Source: JAVXTH01 sp036642795
GTDB taxonomy: Bacteria; Bacillota_I; Bacilli_A; Erysipelotrichales; Erysipelotrichaceae
Assembly: GCA_036642795.1 (NCBI GenBank)
Contig: JAVXTH010000010.1
Span: 1 to 45,015 of the forward strand
Direction of reading: 5' to 3'
Length of the DNA stretch: 45,015 nucleotides
Both the position numbers and the translations under genes were made by a program. A model generated the notes under the pieces. The model was given only the letters and a program-made list of their open reading frames with translations. It ran no database searches and was not told the DNA's origin. This document shows positions 1 through 7,430 of the stretch, one piece after another. Positions within the stretch are counted from its first letter, which is position 1. Every line of letters starts with the position of its first letter.

Positions 1-78
1 TCTTTTTTTATGTTTACCCAAAGATTGAACTAATCGCGATGAAGTGATAAAGTAAAGGTATTAATAAAGGGGATAAAA

Positions 79-1209
79 ATGAAAATTAAAAAGAGGAATT
101 GTGGGATATTCTTAATAACAGTATTGCTTATTTCAGGAATAAGTTATTTTTGTTATCAAAAACAGGAAGAAAAAAAGATCATCGATTCAATGCATATAGA
201 ATTTAGAAAGCCAGCTTTAATTGAATACGGAAATCAATCTTTTGATGTTAAGAGCTTGGTGAAAAAGGCAACTGGGAAAATCATTACTTATCCTAAAGTG
301 GAAGTTAATAAAATCGGTAAACAAGAATTAAAATTTGTAATCCAAAAAGAGGATCATAAAAAAGATATTAAACTTAAGGTAGAAGTTAAAGATACGACGA
401 AACCTGTTATTAAATTAAAAGAAGAAACAATGAGTTTGTATTTGAATTGTGAGTTTGATCCAAAAACAAATATTGAATCAATTAGTGATCCTGTAGATGG
501 TGAATTAACATTGAGTGAAAAAGAAAAAAAGAATGCATATACAATTAAAAATGAAGTCGATGTAAGTGCAGAAGGAAATTATAAAGTAAGTATTAACGCA
601 ATCGACCAACATGGAAATAGTGAGCATAAAGAATATACGGTAGAAATAAAAAAAGAAGAAGTAAAACCAGTGCAAGCAGCACCAATCGTAACGCAAACAA
701 ATAATGGAAATCAACCAACCTATATTAATGGTATTTTATTAGTTAATAAAAATCATCCAATTCCCGCAAGTTTTGGTGGAGGAGATGCTACGGCTTCCGC
801 GGCGTTGGCAACTTTACGAAATGATGCAAGTGGTGCAGGCTTTGCTATGGCAATATGTTCAGGCTATCGTTCTTATAAAACCCAGAGTTGGTTATACAAT
901 AATTATGTAGCTCAATATGGGCAAGCATCGGCAGATACATTCTCCGCGCGTCCTGGAACATCAGAACATCAAACCGGATTAGCCTTTGATGTTGGGGCAA
1001 TTGATGATAATTTTGGTAATACACCAGCAGGTATTTGGTTGGCTCAAAATTGTCAAAAGTACGGATTTATCCTTCGTTACTTATCAGGAAAAGAATCAAT
1101 TACAGGTTATAAATATGAACCTTGGCATATTCGTTATGTAGGCGTTGATGTAGCTACAGCAATCATGTCACAAGGAATAACGCTAGAGGAATATCTAGGC
1201 TCTAATTAA
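79..1209 (+). CDS. Membrane-anchored D-alanyl-D-alanine carboxypeptidase, VanY/M15B family
   Basis: Predicted 376-residue cell-surface peptidase that trims the terminal D-Ala of peptidoglycan stem peptides. Residues about 8-26 form an uncleaved signal anchor. Residues about 38-195 look like two immunoglobulin-like (DUF5011-type) strands-and-turns repeats that hold the enzyme away from the membrane. The catalytic VanY domain is about 215-370. It has the SGYRSYKTQ block, the zinc-ligand motif SEHQTGLAFD (His297, Asp304) and the final EPWHIRYVG motif with His350, so all expected metal ligands are present. The ATG follows an AGGGGAT ribosome site. The ceramidase-like gene starts 15 bases downstream, so the two are probably co-transcribed. 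The family assignment is from motifs; the exact substrate (D,D-dipeptidase or carboxypeptidase) cannot be read from the sequence. Confidence 0.9.
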   Translation: MKIKKRNCGIFLITVLLISGISYFCYQKQEEKKIIDSMHIEFRKPALIEYGNQSFDVKSLVKKATGKIITYPKVEVNKIGKQELKFVIQKEDHKKDIKLKVEVKDTTKPVIKLKEETMSLYLNCEFDPKTNIESISDPVDGELTLSEKEKKNAYTIKNEVDVSAEGNYKVSINAIDQHGNSEHKEYTVEIKKEEVKPVQAAPIVTQTNNGNQPTYINGILLVNKNHPIPASFGGGDATASAALATLRNDASGAGFAMAICSGYRSYKTQSWLYNNYVAQYGQASADTFSARPGTSEHQTGLAFDVGAIDDNFGNTPAGIWLAQNCQKYGFILRYLSGKESITGYKYEPWHIRYVGVDVATAIMSQGITLEEYLGSN

Positions 1210-1224
1210 GGAAAGGAGCTTTAT

Positions 1225-2487
1225 ATGAAAGTCGGATTTTCAAAAGCAATCATAACCCCTAAGTTACCAGTTAAATTAGCGGGTTATGCAGTTGAACGCA
1301 TCGCAAATGAAGTTCACGATGATTTATATGTAAGAGTTCTTAGCTTTGATCAAGATGGGAAAAGAAAAGCAATCTTAAGCTTAGAAATTTTAGCTCTGGA
1401 TGATTTTTATTTAAATCAATTAAAAGATAGCTGCAAAGTAGAAGGACTTGAAGATGTGGAAATTGAAGCCTTTGCGATTCATACACATAGTGGACCAATG
1501 GGTACATGTGATTGCGCAAGTGGCCCCCTTGCAGGCTTTGAAAGTGTTTTAGGTGATCCTAATCAAGAATATGTTGATTACCTATGTAAACAGAGCATTA
1601 AGGCTATGAAACAAGCGTTTCACACTCAAGATGAAGGTACGTTAAGCATTAGTGAAGGAATGATTCATGGCGTTGGTAAGAATCGTCATTTGCTAAGCGG
1701 TTCACAGGATGAATCTTTATTAGTTATGAACTTCATCCGTAAAGATGGAAAAACTTGTATCTTATATCACTTTGCCTGTCATCCAACTTTACTTCATGAA
1801 GATAGTTTATTAATTTCTGCTGATATCATTGGGGCAATTAATGCGAAACTTGAGACAAACCAGGTCATGCCAATTTTTATTAATGGAAGTTGTGGAGATA
1901 TCAGTACAAGATTTACCCGTATGAATTCAGATTTAAGTGAATTAGATCGTTATGCAAGCATTACACAACAAGCAATCATTGAAACCAATAAGCAAGTGGC
2001 TTATTTAGGTGAAATTAAATCGATTCAATTTGATCATTATACATTTAGTTTAAAATTAAAAGACAATGAAAGTGTAGAAGCTACGCTAGCGAAACTAAAT
2101 CAATGTCGCACAGATGTTGAAACGGCAAAATTAAACCATTTAAATAATAAAGAACTAAGATTAATTGAATCAAGTTATGAAGGAGCAACCATTGCATATC
2201 TTCATGCACTTCATCCCTTTGTGAAAGATCAATGGGATATTAATCTTTCGATCATTCGAATCAATGATGAATATAAATTTATTACGATTCCTGGTGAATT
2301 ATTTTGTGGATTAAGTAATCCAATTAAACAATTAAAAAAGACTTATTTCTTCGGTTATGCCAATGGTTATTATGACTACATAGCGGATGAAGATGCTTAT
2401 CATAACAATTACTATGAAGCGATGTGTAGCCCTTTTAAACAGGGTGAGGGTGAACGTTTAATGGAATTAGTAAAGAAAGTATTATAA
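1225..2487 (+). CDS. Neutral/alkaline non-lysosomal ceramidase-like hydrolase
   Basis: A 420-residue protein with the N-terminal fold signature of neutral ceramidases: an opening VGFSKAIITP strand, FAIHTHSGP (His86 and His88), HFACHPTLL (His186) and NGSCGDISTRF. The Ser of GDIS (Ser227) sits where the family nucleophile lies. In known members the His residues bind zinc and the enzyme cuts the amide of ceramide. Bacterial single-domain relatives like this are mostly uncharacterised, and no signal peptide is seen, so an intracellular or different amide substrate is quite possible. It lacks the C-terminal domain of full-length ceramidases. The start follows GGAAAGGAG with good spacing, and the gene is coupled to the upstream VanY gene. 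A convergent palindromic terminator follows directly. Confidence 0.75.
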   Translation: MKVGFSKAIITPKLPVKLAGYAVERIANEVHDDLYVRVLSFDQDGKRKAILSLEILALDDFYLNQLKDSCKVEGLEDVEIEAFAIHTHSGPMGTCDCASGPLAGFESVLGDPNQEYVDYLCKQSIKAMKQAFHTQDEGTLSISEGMIHGVGKNRHLLSGSQDESLLVMNFIRKDGKTCILYHFACHPTLLHEDSLLISADIIGAINAKLETNQVMPIFINGSCGDISTRFTRMNSDLSELDRYASITQQAIIETNKQVAYLGEIKSIQFDHYTFSLKLKDNESVEATLAKLNQCRTDVETAKLNHLNNKELRLIESSYEGATIAYLHALHPFVKDQWDINLSIIRINDEYKFITIPGELFCGLSNPIKQLKKTYFFGYANGYYDYIADEDAYHNNYYEAMCSPFKQGEGERLMELVKKVL

Positions 2488-2488
2488 A

Positions 2489-2516
2489 AGAGAACGCATG
2501 CGTTCTCTATTTTTTT
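2489..2516. terminator. Bidirectional terminator between convergent genes
   Basis: The perfect 20-base palindrome AGAGAACGCATGCGTTCTCT is followed by ATTTTTTT on the plus strand and preceded by an A run (TATAAAAG), so it can serve both strands. It overlaps the last codon of the minus-strand gene. Confidence 0.85.
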
Positions 2517-3031
2517 AAGATTTCGTTTCTAATATAAAGAATGGTTGAATCAAGTCCATAATCACTTACATGTTGAAGCATATCAAGAATGAGTAGTTTT
2601 GTTTTTTCATGCATTACAATATGATTCATTCCATTCAAATAATAATTCAAAGCACTACGATCGTTATAGTTTTCTTTTTGATAGATGCGACTAGCAGCGA
2701 TGCGATCACAAAACATTTCCACAACATAATGAACGGGCATTTCTAGTGGCTTAATTCCGTTTTGAGCATTATCGAGCCAATATTCCCAATGGTGTTTATT
2801 TCTACCTTTGTGATGTAACCAACCAAGTGAATAGCCAACGGCTTCTTTTTGCGCATCAATCGGGCTACGATTTCCTTGGTAATATTTAACGCCTGCGCTA
2901 AACTCAACCCAAGAATATTTGGATAAGTCATGAAGAATTCCTTGTTTGATTAAACCACAACGGAAACATAATTTAGTGACCGCAATTTTATGCTTGGTAA
3001 TCGTCATAAAATGACCTACTAATTTATTCAT
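2507..3031 (-). CDS. DUF5662 family protein (function unknown)
   Basis: A 174-residue cytoplasmic protein matching the DUF5662 pattern: an N-terminal HKIAVTKLCFRCGLIKQG helix, LHDLSKYSWVEF, then GWLHHKGRNKHHWEYW, and a Met/Asp-rich region PVHYVVEMFCDRIAA. The spaced His/Asp residues (HD in the first block, HH and HH in the second) resemble HD-domain metal-binding phosphohydrolases, so a metal-dependent hydrolase role is a reasonable guess but unproven. The start is supported by GAAGGTGAGTT upstream on the minus strand. It appears to be monocistronic, with its own promoter at 3055-3083. Confidence 0.8.
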   Translation of the reverse strand: MNKLVGHFMTITKHKIAVTKLCFRCGLIKQGILHDLSKYSWVEFSAGVKYYQGNRSPIDAQKEAVGYSLGWLHHKGRNKHHWEYWLDNAQNGIKPLEMPVHYVVEMFCDRIAASRIYQKENYNDRSALNYYLNGMNHIVMHEKTKLLILDMLQHVSDYGLDSTILYIRNEILKK

Positions 3032-3054
3032 AACTCACCTTCTTTCATTGCTTT

Positions 3055-3083
3055 ATTCTATCATACGCAAATTGATAAAACAA
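3055..3083 (-). promoter_or_regulatory. Sigma-A-type promoter of the DUF5662 gene
   Basis: Reading the minus strand, TTGTTT (3078-3083) is followed after 17 bases by TAGAAT (3055-3060), about 24 bases ahead of the start codon. Confidence 0.55.
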
Positions 3084-3112
3084 ATATGGATATTTGTAAG
3101 TAGATTGCCAAG

Positions 3113-3138
3113 AAAAAAGTTACCAGGATAGGTAACTT
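3113..3138 (-). terminator. Terminator of the FAD oxidoreductase gene
   Basis: On the minus strand, AAGTTACC / GGTAACTT arms (3131-3138 and 3117-3124) with a 6-base loop are followed by six T. It lies directly after the stop codon. Confidence 0.8.
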
Positions 3139-4506
3139 CTATTTTTTATATAATTGACGAGCAACATAAATACCACTTGCACTTGCATGGGATAAAGAAT
3201 GCGTAACCCCACTACAATCACCAATGACATATAGACCTTTATGCTTTGTTTCTAGATTATCATTAATTTCAACTTCTAAATTATAAAACTTAACTTCAAC
3301 TCCATATAATAAAGTAGAATCATTCGCAGTACCTGGAGCTACTTTATCAAGCGCATAAATCATTTCAATAATGCCATCTAATTGACGTTTTGGAATAACT
3401 AAACTTAAATCACCAGGAGTTGCGCTTAACGTTGGGGTTACGAAACTATCGCTAATGCGTGAAACTGTACTTCTTTGACCACGGATTAAATCACCGAAAC
3501 GTTGAACAATAACGCCGCCACCAAGCATATTTGATAAGCGGGCAATCGATTCACCATAACCATTACTATCTTTAAAAGGCTCAGAGAAGTGATTGCTTAC
3601 CAATAAGGCAAAGTTGGTATTATCACTATAGCGACTTGGATCATCGTAACTGTGACCATTAACGGTAACAATACCATTGGTATTTTCTGATACAACAACA
3701 CCACGGGGATTCATACAGAAGGTACGAACTAAGTCTTGAAACTTCTCCGTGCGATAAACAATCTTACTTTCATATAATTCATCGGTTAAATTAGAAAAGA
3801 CTTCATAAGGAAGTTCAACGCGAACTCCAATATCAACACGATTGCTCTTAGTAGCAATATCAAGTGAATTACAAACTTGACCCATCCATTTACTTCCACT
3901 TCGTCCCGTTGAAATAATACAATTCTTTGCGCTGTAAGTATCAGTGTTCACATGGATTTCAAAGCCTTCATCCAGTTTAACTACTTTACTTACATAAGAT
4001 AAGAAATGAAAATCTACTTTATCTTTCAATTCTTTATATAAATTCTCTAATACAATATAGTTAATATCGGTACCTAAATGACGTACTTGGGCATCTAATA
4101 GATGTAAGTCATTTTGCATACACACTTTCTTTAAATAAGTATTACTTGTGGAATATAGTTTTGTACCTTCGCCACCAAACTTTAAATTCAAGGTATCAAC
4201 ATAGTTCATTAAATCTAAGGCTTGTTGTTTACCAATATGTTCGAAAAGGGTACCACCAAATTGATTGGTTATATTATATTTACCATCGGAGAAAGCACCC
4301 GCACCACCAAAACCATTCATAATGGCACAAGTAGGACAATTAATACATGCTTTAATCTTTTTCCCATCGATTGGGCAATGACGTTTTTCTAACGTGTTGC
4401 CAACTTCAAAGATTCCAATTTTTAAATCCTTGTTGCATTTTAATGCTTCATAAGCAGAAAATATTCCACCTGGCCCAGCACCGATTATGATTAAGTCATA
4501 GTTCAT
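3139..4506 (-). CDS. FAD-dependent oxidoreductase of the COG2509 type
   Basis: A 455-residue flavoprotein. The N-terminus carries the dinucleotide-binding motif IIIGAGPGG (about residues 6-14). The C-terminus carries GLYVIGDCSGVTHSLSHA, the FAD ribityl-phosphate motif seen in this uncharacterised dehydrogenase family. A Cys-rich segment with Cys44, Cys54, Cys57 and Cys60 follows the first Rossmann strand and leads into GFGGAGAFSDGKYN, a family-typical block. The cysteines may be redox-active or bind metal; that is inference. The physiological substrate is unknown. The start follows GAGGGATAATT on the minus strand. It is divergent from the SpoIIR-like gene and has its own terminator. Confidence 0.85.
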   Translation of the reverse strand: MNYDLIIIGAGPGGIFSAYEALKCNKDLKIGIFEVGNTLEKRHCPIDGKKIKACINCPTCAIMNGFGGAGAFSDGKYNITNQFGGTLFEHIGKQQALDLMNYVDTLNLKFGGEGTKLYSTSNTYLKKVCMQNDLHLLDAQVRHLGTDINYIVLENLYKELKDKVDFHFLSYVSKVVKLDEGFEIHVNTDTYSAKNCIISTGRSGSKWMGQVCNSLDIATKSNRVDIGVRVELPYEVFSNLTDELYESKIVYRTEKFQDLVRTFCMNPRGVVVSENTNGIVTVNGHSYDDPSRYSDNTNFALLVSNHFSEPFKDSNGYGESIARLSNMLGGGVIVQRFGDLIRGQRSTVSRISDSFVTPTLSATPGDLSLVIPKRQLDGIIEMIYALDKVAPGTANDSTLLYGVEVKFYNLEVEINDNLETKHKGLYVIGDCSGVTHSLSHASASGIYVARQLYKK

Positions 4507-4588
4507 AATTATCCCTCATTTCCTCTAGCATTTTAACATATATTAAATAAAATGCTAGCCTATTTACTAAATTAAATCATTCCTATTT

Positions 4589-4617
4589 GTTTAAATAAGT
4601 AAATAATGGTAATCCTG
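4589..4617 (+). promoter_or_regulatory. Candidate sigma-F promoter of the SpoIIR-like gene
   Basis: GTTTA (4589-4593) and GGTAATCCTG (4608-4617), separated by 14 bases, resemble the Bacillus sigma-F consensus GYATA-N15-GGnnAnAnTR with one mismatch in each element. The -10 element begins exactly 28 bases before the ATG, the same distance as the better match before the SpoIIQ-like gene. Confidence 0.4.
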
Positions 4618-4635
4618 AATTATAGGAGGGATTAA

Positions 4636-5019
4636 ATGAAGAAATATTTCTATGTGTTTCTTGCACTTTGGTTTGTTTTACTAAGTGTGAATGTCACTGG
4701 CAAAAGTGAAAATAAGATAAGCTATGTTCTATATAATGATAGTCAAAGCAATCACTGTTATCATGTGAAAAATGAAATTAATAGTATTTATCAAGAATTG
4801 ATGGAAGGAGTGGATGAAAGCTCAAGTCGGATGATGATAGTTGATAACAAAGAAGCTTTTCAAGTCATTGATCATTTAACAAGTCGTTGGAAGAATGGGA
4901 AACTAATTTTTAAGGTTGGTGATGGTAAAGGAACAAGTATTCGAGGTGTTTTAAAGGTCGAAAAGATATGCTTTGAAAAGGTAAAACCCAAATCTTTGTT
5001 AGCTGAGCTTTTTAATTAA
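4636..5019 (+). CDS. spoIIR: Putative short, divergent SpoIIR-like signalling protein
   Basis: A 127-residue secreted protein: signal peptide 1-22, then a small domain. Three blocks can be laid over SpoIIR, the sigma-F-made forespore signal that activates pro-sigma-E processing by SpoIIGA in the mother cell. Residues 31-37 (VLYNDSQ) resemble the family ILANSDS block. VGDGKG (94-99), followed by VL and Cys112-Phe113, resembles LGxGxGxNWWCVLFPPLCF. The tail VKPKSLLAELF resembles the SpoIIR C-terminus. Known SpoIIR proteins are near 220 residues; this one has lost much of the middle and the Trp-Trp-Cys of the core motif. Position supports the call: in B. subtilis spoIIR lies a few genes upstream of tsaC, as here. 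The ATG follows TAGGAGGG. The comparison is from memory of the family, so the functional call is moderate, the gene itself firm. Confidence 0.55.
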   Translation: MKKYFYVFLALWFVLLSVNVTGKSENKISYVLYNDSQSNHCYHVKNEINSIYQELMEGVDESSSRMMIVDNKEAFQVIDHLTSRWKNGKLIFKVGDGKGTSIRGVLKVEKICFEKVKPKSLLAELFN

Positions 5020-5050
5020 AATTTATATTATTTTTATAAATTTAATTAAA
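5011..5050 (+). terminator. Possible AT-only hairpin after the SpoIIR-like gene
   Basis: TTTAATTAAAATTTATA (5011-5027) is complementary, with one bulge, to TATAAATTTAATTAAA (5035-5050). The stem has no GC pair and no clean T run beyond the loop, so terminator activity is doubtful. Confidence 0.3.
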
Positions 5051-5104
5051 TAAATAGTATGAATTAAATTTAAAAATAATATACGAATAATTGTTTCAAA
5101 TTAT

Positions 5105-5132
5105 TTGATTGATATGAAATATATGATATAAT
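5105..5132 (+). promoter_or_regulatory. Sigma-A-type promoter of the Fic-like gene
   Basis: TTGATT (5105-5110), 16-base spacer, TATAAT (5127-5132), ending 18 bases before the start codon. Confidence 0.6.
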
Positions 5133-5150
5133 ACGCACAGGTGATAAAAA

Positions 5151-6260
5151 ATGGAAATGGAAAACAAAAGTGGTTATTATCAAGAGAATCGAAGAGGTAG
5201 AAGACGTTATCGTCCATATTTCCCTTATGACTTAACAACCTTAGACAATAAGATTGCTTTGAATGTGGAAATGATGAAGAAAATAAGTAATGCAAATTTC
5301 GCATTAGGAACATTAGATGGTGCTGGTTATGCAAATTCAAGAGGTTTAGGAATCATGAATTTGTTAGAGATAAACGAAGGTGTTAATTCTTTAAAACTAG
5401 AAGGCTATCATAGCACGCTTGAATCCTATTTAGTTTCACAACTTCATCAAAGAAAAAGCGATGAAGAATTATTATTAGATCGTTATATGCTTTGCCTAAA
5501 AGACGGTCAAGATAAAAGAATGAGCATTGGAATATTACAAAAAATGGTGAATCAACTCTTAGGTAACGAAGTTGGTCTTCGTAAAGAACAAACTTTCATT
5601 CGCTATTTAGGAAGAGATCCATTTGCACCATGTAAAGTGGAAACTTTACCACTAGCGATTCAAGGCTATGAAAATTATGTTGCTTCCAAAGAAGAATATG
5701 ATGAATTAATCAAGGCTGCTTTACTTCAATATGAAATTTTCACGATTCAACCTTTTGAAGAAGGAAATGGTTTGTTACAACGACTTGTTTCAATTATTTA
5801 TTTAATGAATCATAATCGTTTACCTTATGCTAATTTAGCTTTATCGGATTATTTCTTAAAACATAAATTAGCTTATGAAAAAGCTATTTGTTCGGTATCT
5901 GAAACTGGTAATTTTGAAGAATGGATTCAATTCTTCTTAGAGGCTGTGAAAGTCGCATCAATCAATAGTATGACCATTATTATAAATTACGATAAGATGC
6001 TTCAAAAGCATATGAGTAAAATATCAGAATCAGCATTCTCTGATACAATTCAAGCAAAATTAGTTAAGTTACTTGCTTACTTACAGGATCATCCAGTTGT
6101 GGAAGTAAAGACAACGGCAAAAGATTTAAGATTATCTTTTAATACAGCAGCAAACTTAATTCAAATATTAAGTAATTTAGGCTTATTAAAACAAGTTGAT
6201 GATCGTAATCGTAATCGTTATTTCTTATATATTGAAATGTTGAATTTATTAGAAGTGTAA
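5151..6260 (+). CDS. Fic family protein with degenerate catalytic motif
   Basis: A 369-residue cytoplasmic protein. An Arg-rich N-terminus (residues 13-21) leads into a Fic N-terminal helix region carrying the inhibitory-type motif SLKLEG (Ser80-Gly85, S/TxxxEG). The Fic core is at about 165-270. The C-terminus (about 295-360) is a winged-helix DNA-binding-like segment (TTAKDLRLSFNTAANLIQIL). Active Fic enzymes need HxFx(D/E)GNGRxxR to transfer AMP from ATP to a target hydroxyl. Here the motif reads IQPFEEGNGLLQR, so the catalytic His is Gln200 and the first Arg is Leu208, while the glycines, Asn206 and Arg211 remain. This predicts loss of AMP transfer but a retained fold and possibly nucleotide binding. 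The ATG follows AGGTGAT. The gene is apparently monocistronic and is followed by a terminator. Confidence 0.85.
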   Translation: MEMENKSGYYQENRRGRRRYRPYFPYDLTTLDNKIALNVEMMKKISNANFALGTLDGAGYANSRGLGIMNLLEINEGVNSLKLEGYHSTLESYLVSQLHQRKSDEELLLDRYMLCLKDGQDKRMSIGILQKMVNQLLGNEVGLRKEQTFIRYLGRDPFAPCKVETLPLAIQGYENYVASKEEYDELIKAALLQYEIFTIQPFEEGNGLLQRLVSIIYLMNHNRLPYANLALSDYFLKHKLAYEKAICSVSETGNFEEWIQFFLEAVKVASINSMTIIINYDKMLQKHMSKISESAFSDTIQAKLVKLLAYLQDHPVVEVKTTAKDLRLSFNTAANLIQILSNLGLLKQVDDRNRNRYFLYIEMLNLLEV

Positions 6261-6268
6261 TATAATCT

Positions 6269-6297
6269 AAGATAATCATTATTTGGTTATCTTTTTT
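6269..6297 (+). terminator. Terminator after the Fic-like gene
   Basis: AAGATAATC / GGTTATCTT arms (one G-T pair), 7-base loop and a run of T. Confidence 0.75.
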
Positions 6298-6361
6298 ATA
6301 TATATATTTTATTTTGTTTAAATTATGATAGAATATAGCTATTGAATTATGGAGGCAAATC

Positions 6362-6979
6362 ATGGAGACGAAGCGATATCAAAAAAAAGATTTAGATGAA
6401 GTAGTAACAATGTTGAAAAAAGGTTTAGTGGTTGCCTTTCCAACCGATACAGTCTTTGGTTTAGGTGTCATATATGATGATGAAACAGCCCTAAAAAGAT
6501 TAAAAGTAGCCAAAGGCAGAGATGAAAATAAACCGATACCAACCATGGTTGGATCAATTGAACAAATAGAACAGATTGCGGAAGTAAGTGAAGTTGCAAA
6601 GCGACTCATCCAAGCATTTATGCCAGGCGCCTTTACAATTATTCTAAATAAGAAAAGCAAGGTACCGGATTATGCTACAAATGGTTTTAGTACAATCGGA
6701 ATACGGATGCCAAAAGATGAATTTGTATTGGATTTAATACAAGCTTGTGGTAAAGCAATGCTAGTGACAAGTGCTAATATTAGTGGGCAAGCTAGTACGA
6801 GCAATGATGTGGATGCATTAGCGCAATTGGATGGTAGAATGGATGGAATTGTGTTGGGGCATAGTGGTGGAAATCAAGCAAGTACGATTGTAGATGCGAG
6901 CAGTGAAACAATTAAAATAATTCGTGTTGGTGATATTAGTAAAGAAATGATTGACTCAGTAGTCCAAGGAGGACAGTAG
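6362..6979 (+). CDS. tsaC: L-threonylcarbamoyladenylate synthase (TsaC/YwlC/Sua5 family)
   Basis: A 205-residue YrdC/Sua5-fold enzyme that makes threonylcarbamoyl-AMP from Thr, bicarbonate and ATP. This is the first step of t6A37 modification of ANN-decoding tRNAs. It shows the family blocks KKGLVVAFPTDTVFGLG near the N-terminus, KGRDENKPIP (KRP-type substrate loop) and MLVTSANISGQ. It has the short TsaC length without the extra Sua5 C-terminal domain. The ATG follows TGGAGGCAAATC. It heads the tsaC-rpiB-glyA operon with a single base before rpiB, matching the B. subtilis ywlC-rpiB-glyA neighbourhood. Confidence 0.93.
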   Translation: METKRYQKKDLDEVVTMLKKGLVVAFPTDTVFGLGVIYDDETALKRLKVAKGRDENKPIPTMVGSIEQIEQIAEVSEVAKRLIQAFMPGAFTIILNKKSKVPDYATNGFSTIGIRMPKDEFVLDLIQACGKAMLVTSANISGQASTSNDVDALAQLDGRMDGIVLGHSGGNQASTIVDASSETIKIIRVGDISKEMIDSVVQGGQ

Positions 6980-6980
6980 A

Positions 6981-7430
6981 ATGAAAATTGCATTAGCGTG
7001 TGATCATGGAGCTTATGAATACAAAGAAATCTTAAAAAAAGAATTACCATTAAAAGGTTATGAAGTAATTGATTATGGAACTTATTCAACGGATTCATGT
7101 GATTATGTAGACTTTGCTAGCAAAGCCGCAAAAGCAGTTGCAAAGGGAGAATGTGATCGTGGAATTGTTATTTGTGGGACCGGAATTGGGGTTAGTATAA
7201 CCGCTAATAAAATTAAAGGAATTCGTTGTGCTCTATGCAGTGAACCCTTTAGCGCAAGGCTTACGAGAGAACATAATGATAGCAATGTACTAGCGATGGG
7301 ACAAAGAGTCATCGGTGAAGAAATCATGAGAGAAATCGTTCACGTATGGCTTACAACACCGTTTTCAAATGGAGAAAGACATTTGAATCGGATTAATAAA
7401 ATAGCGAAACTAGAAAGCGAGGAAAATTAA
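6981..7430 (+). CDS. rpiB: Ribose-5-phosphate isomerase B
   Basis: A 149-residue RpiB/LacAB-family sugar-phosphate isomerase interconverting ribose 5-phosphate and ribulose 5-phosphate in the pentose phosphate pathway. It opens with the typical IALACDHGAYEYKE, has the active-site Cys65 in VICGTGIG (anion-binding loop), and ends with RHLNRINKI. Length is normal. The gene starts one base after the tsaC stop, behind CAAGGAGGACAGTAG, and its stop abuts the glyA start directly, so translation of all three is likely coupled. A LacA/LacB or allose isomerase role is possible in principle, but the genomic position argues for RpiB. Confidence 0.93.
   Translation: MKIALACDHGAYEYKEILKKELPLKGYEVIDYGTYSTDSCDYVDFASKAAKAVAKGECDRGIVICGTGIGVSITANKIKGIRCALCSEPFSARLTREHNDSNVLAMGQRVIGEEIMREIVHVWLTTPFSNGERHLNRINKIAKLESEEN

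Noticed and set aside
1..78. T run and short leader at the window edge as a terminator or promoter
   Set aside because: Only the tail of a possible upstream hairpin is visible, and no clear promoter elements can be placed before the first gene.
505..714. Minus-strand Phe-rich open frame inside the VanY gene
   Set aside because: Antisense artefact of a Lys-rich coding region.
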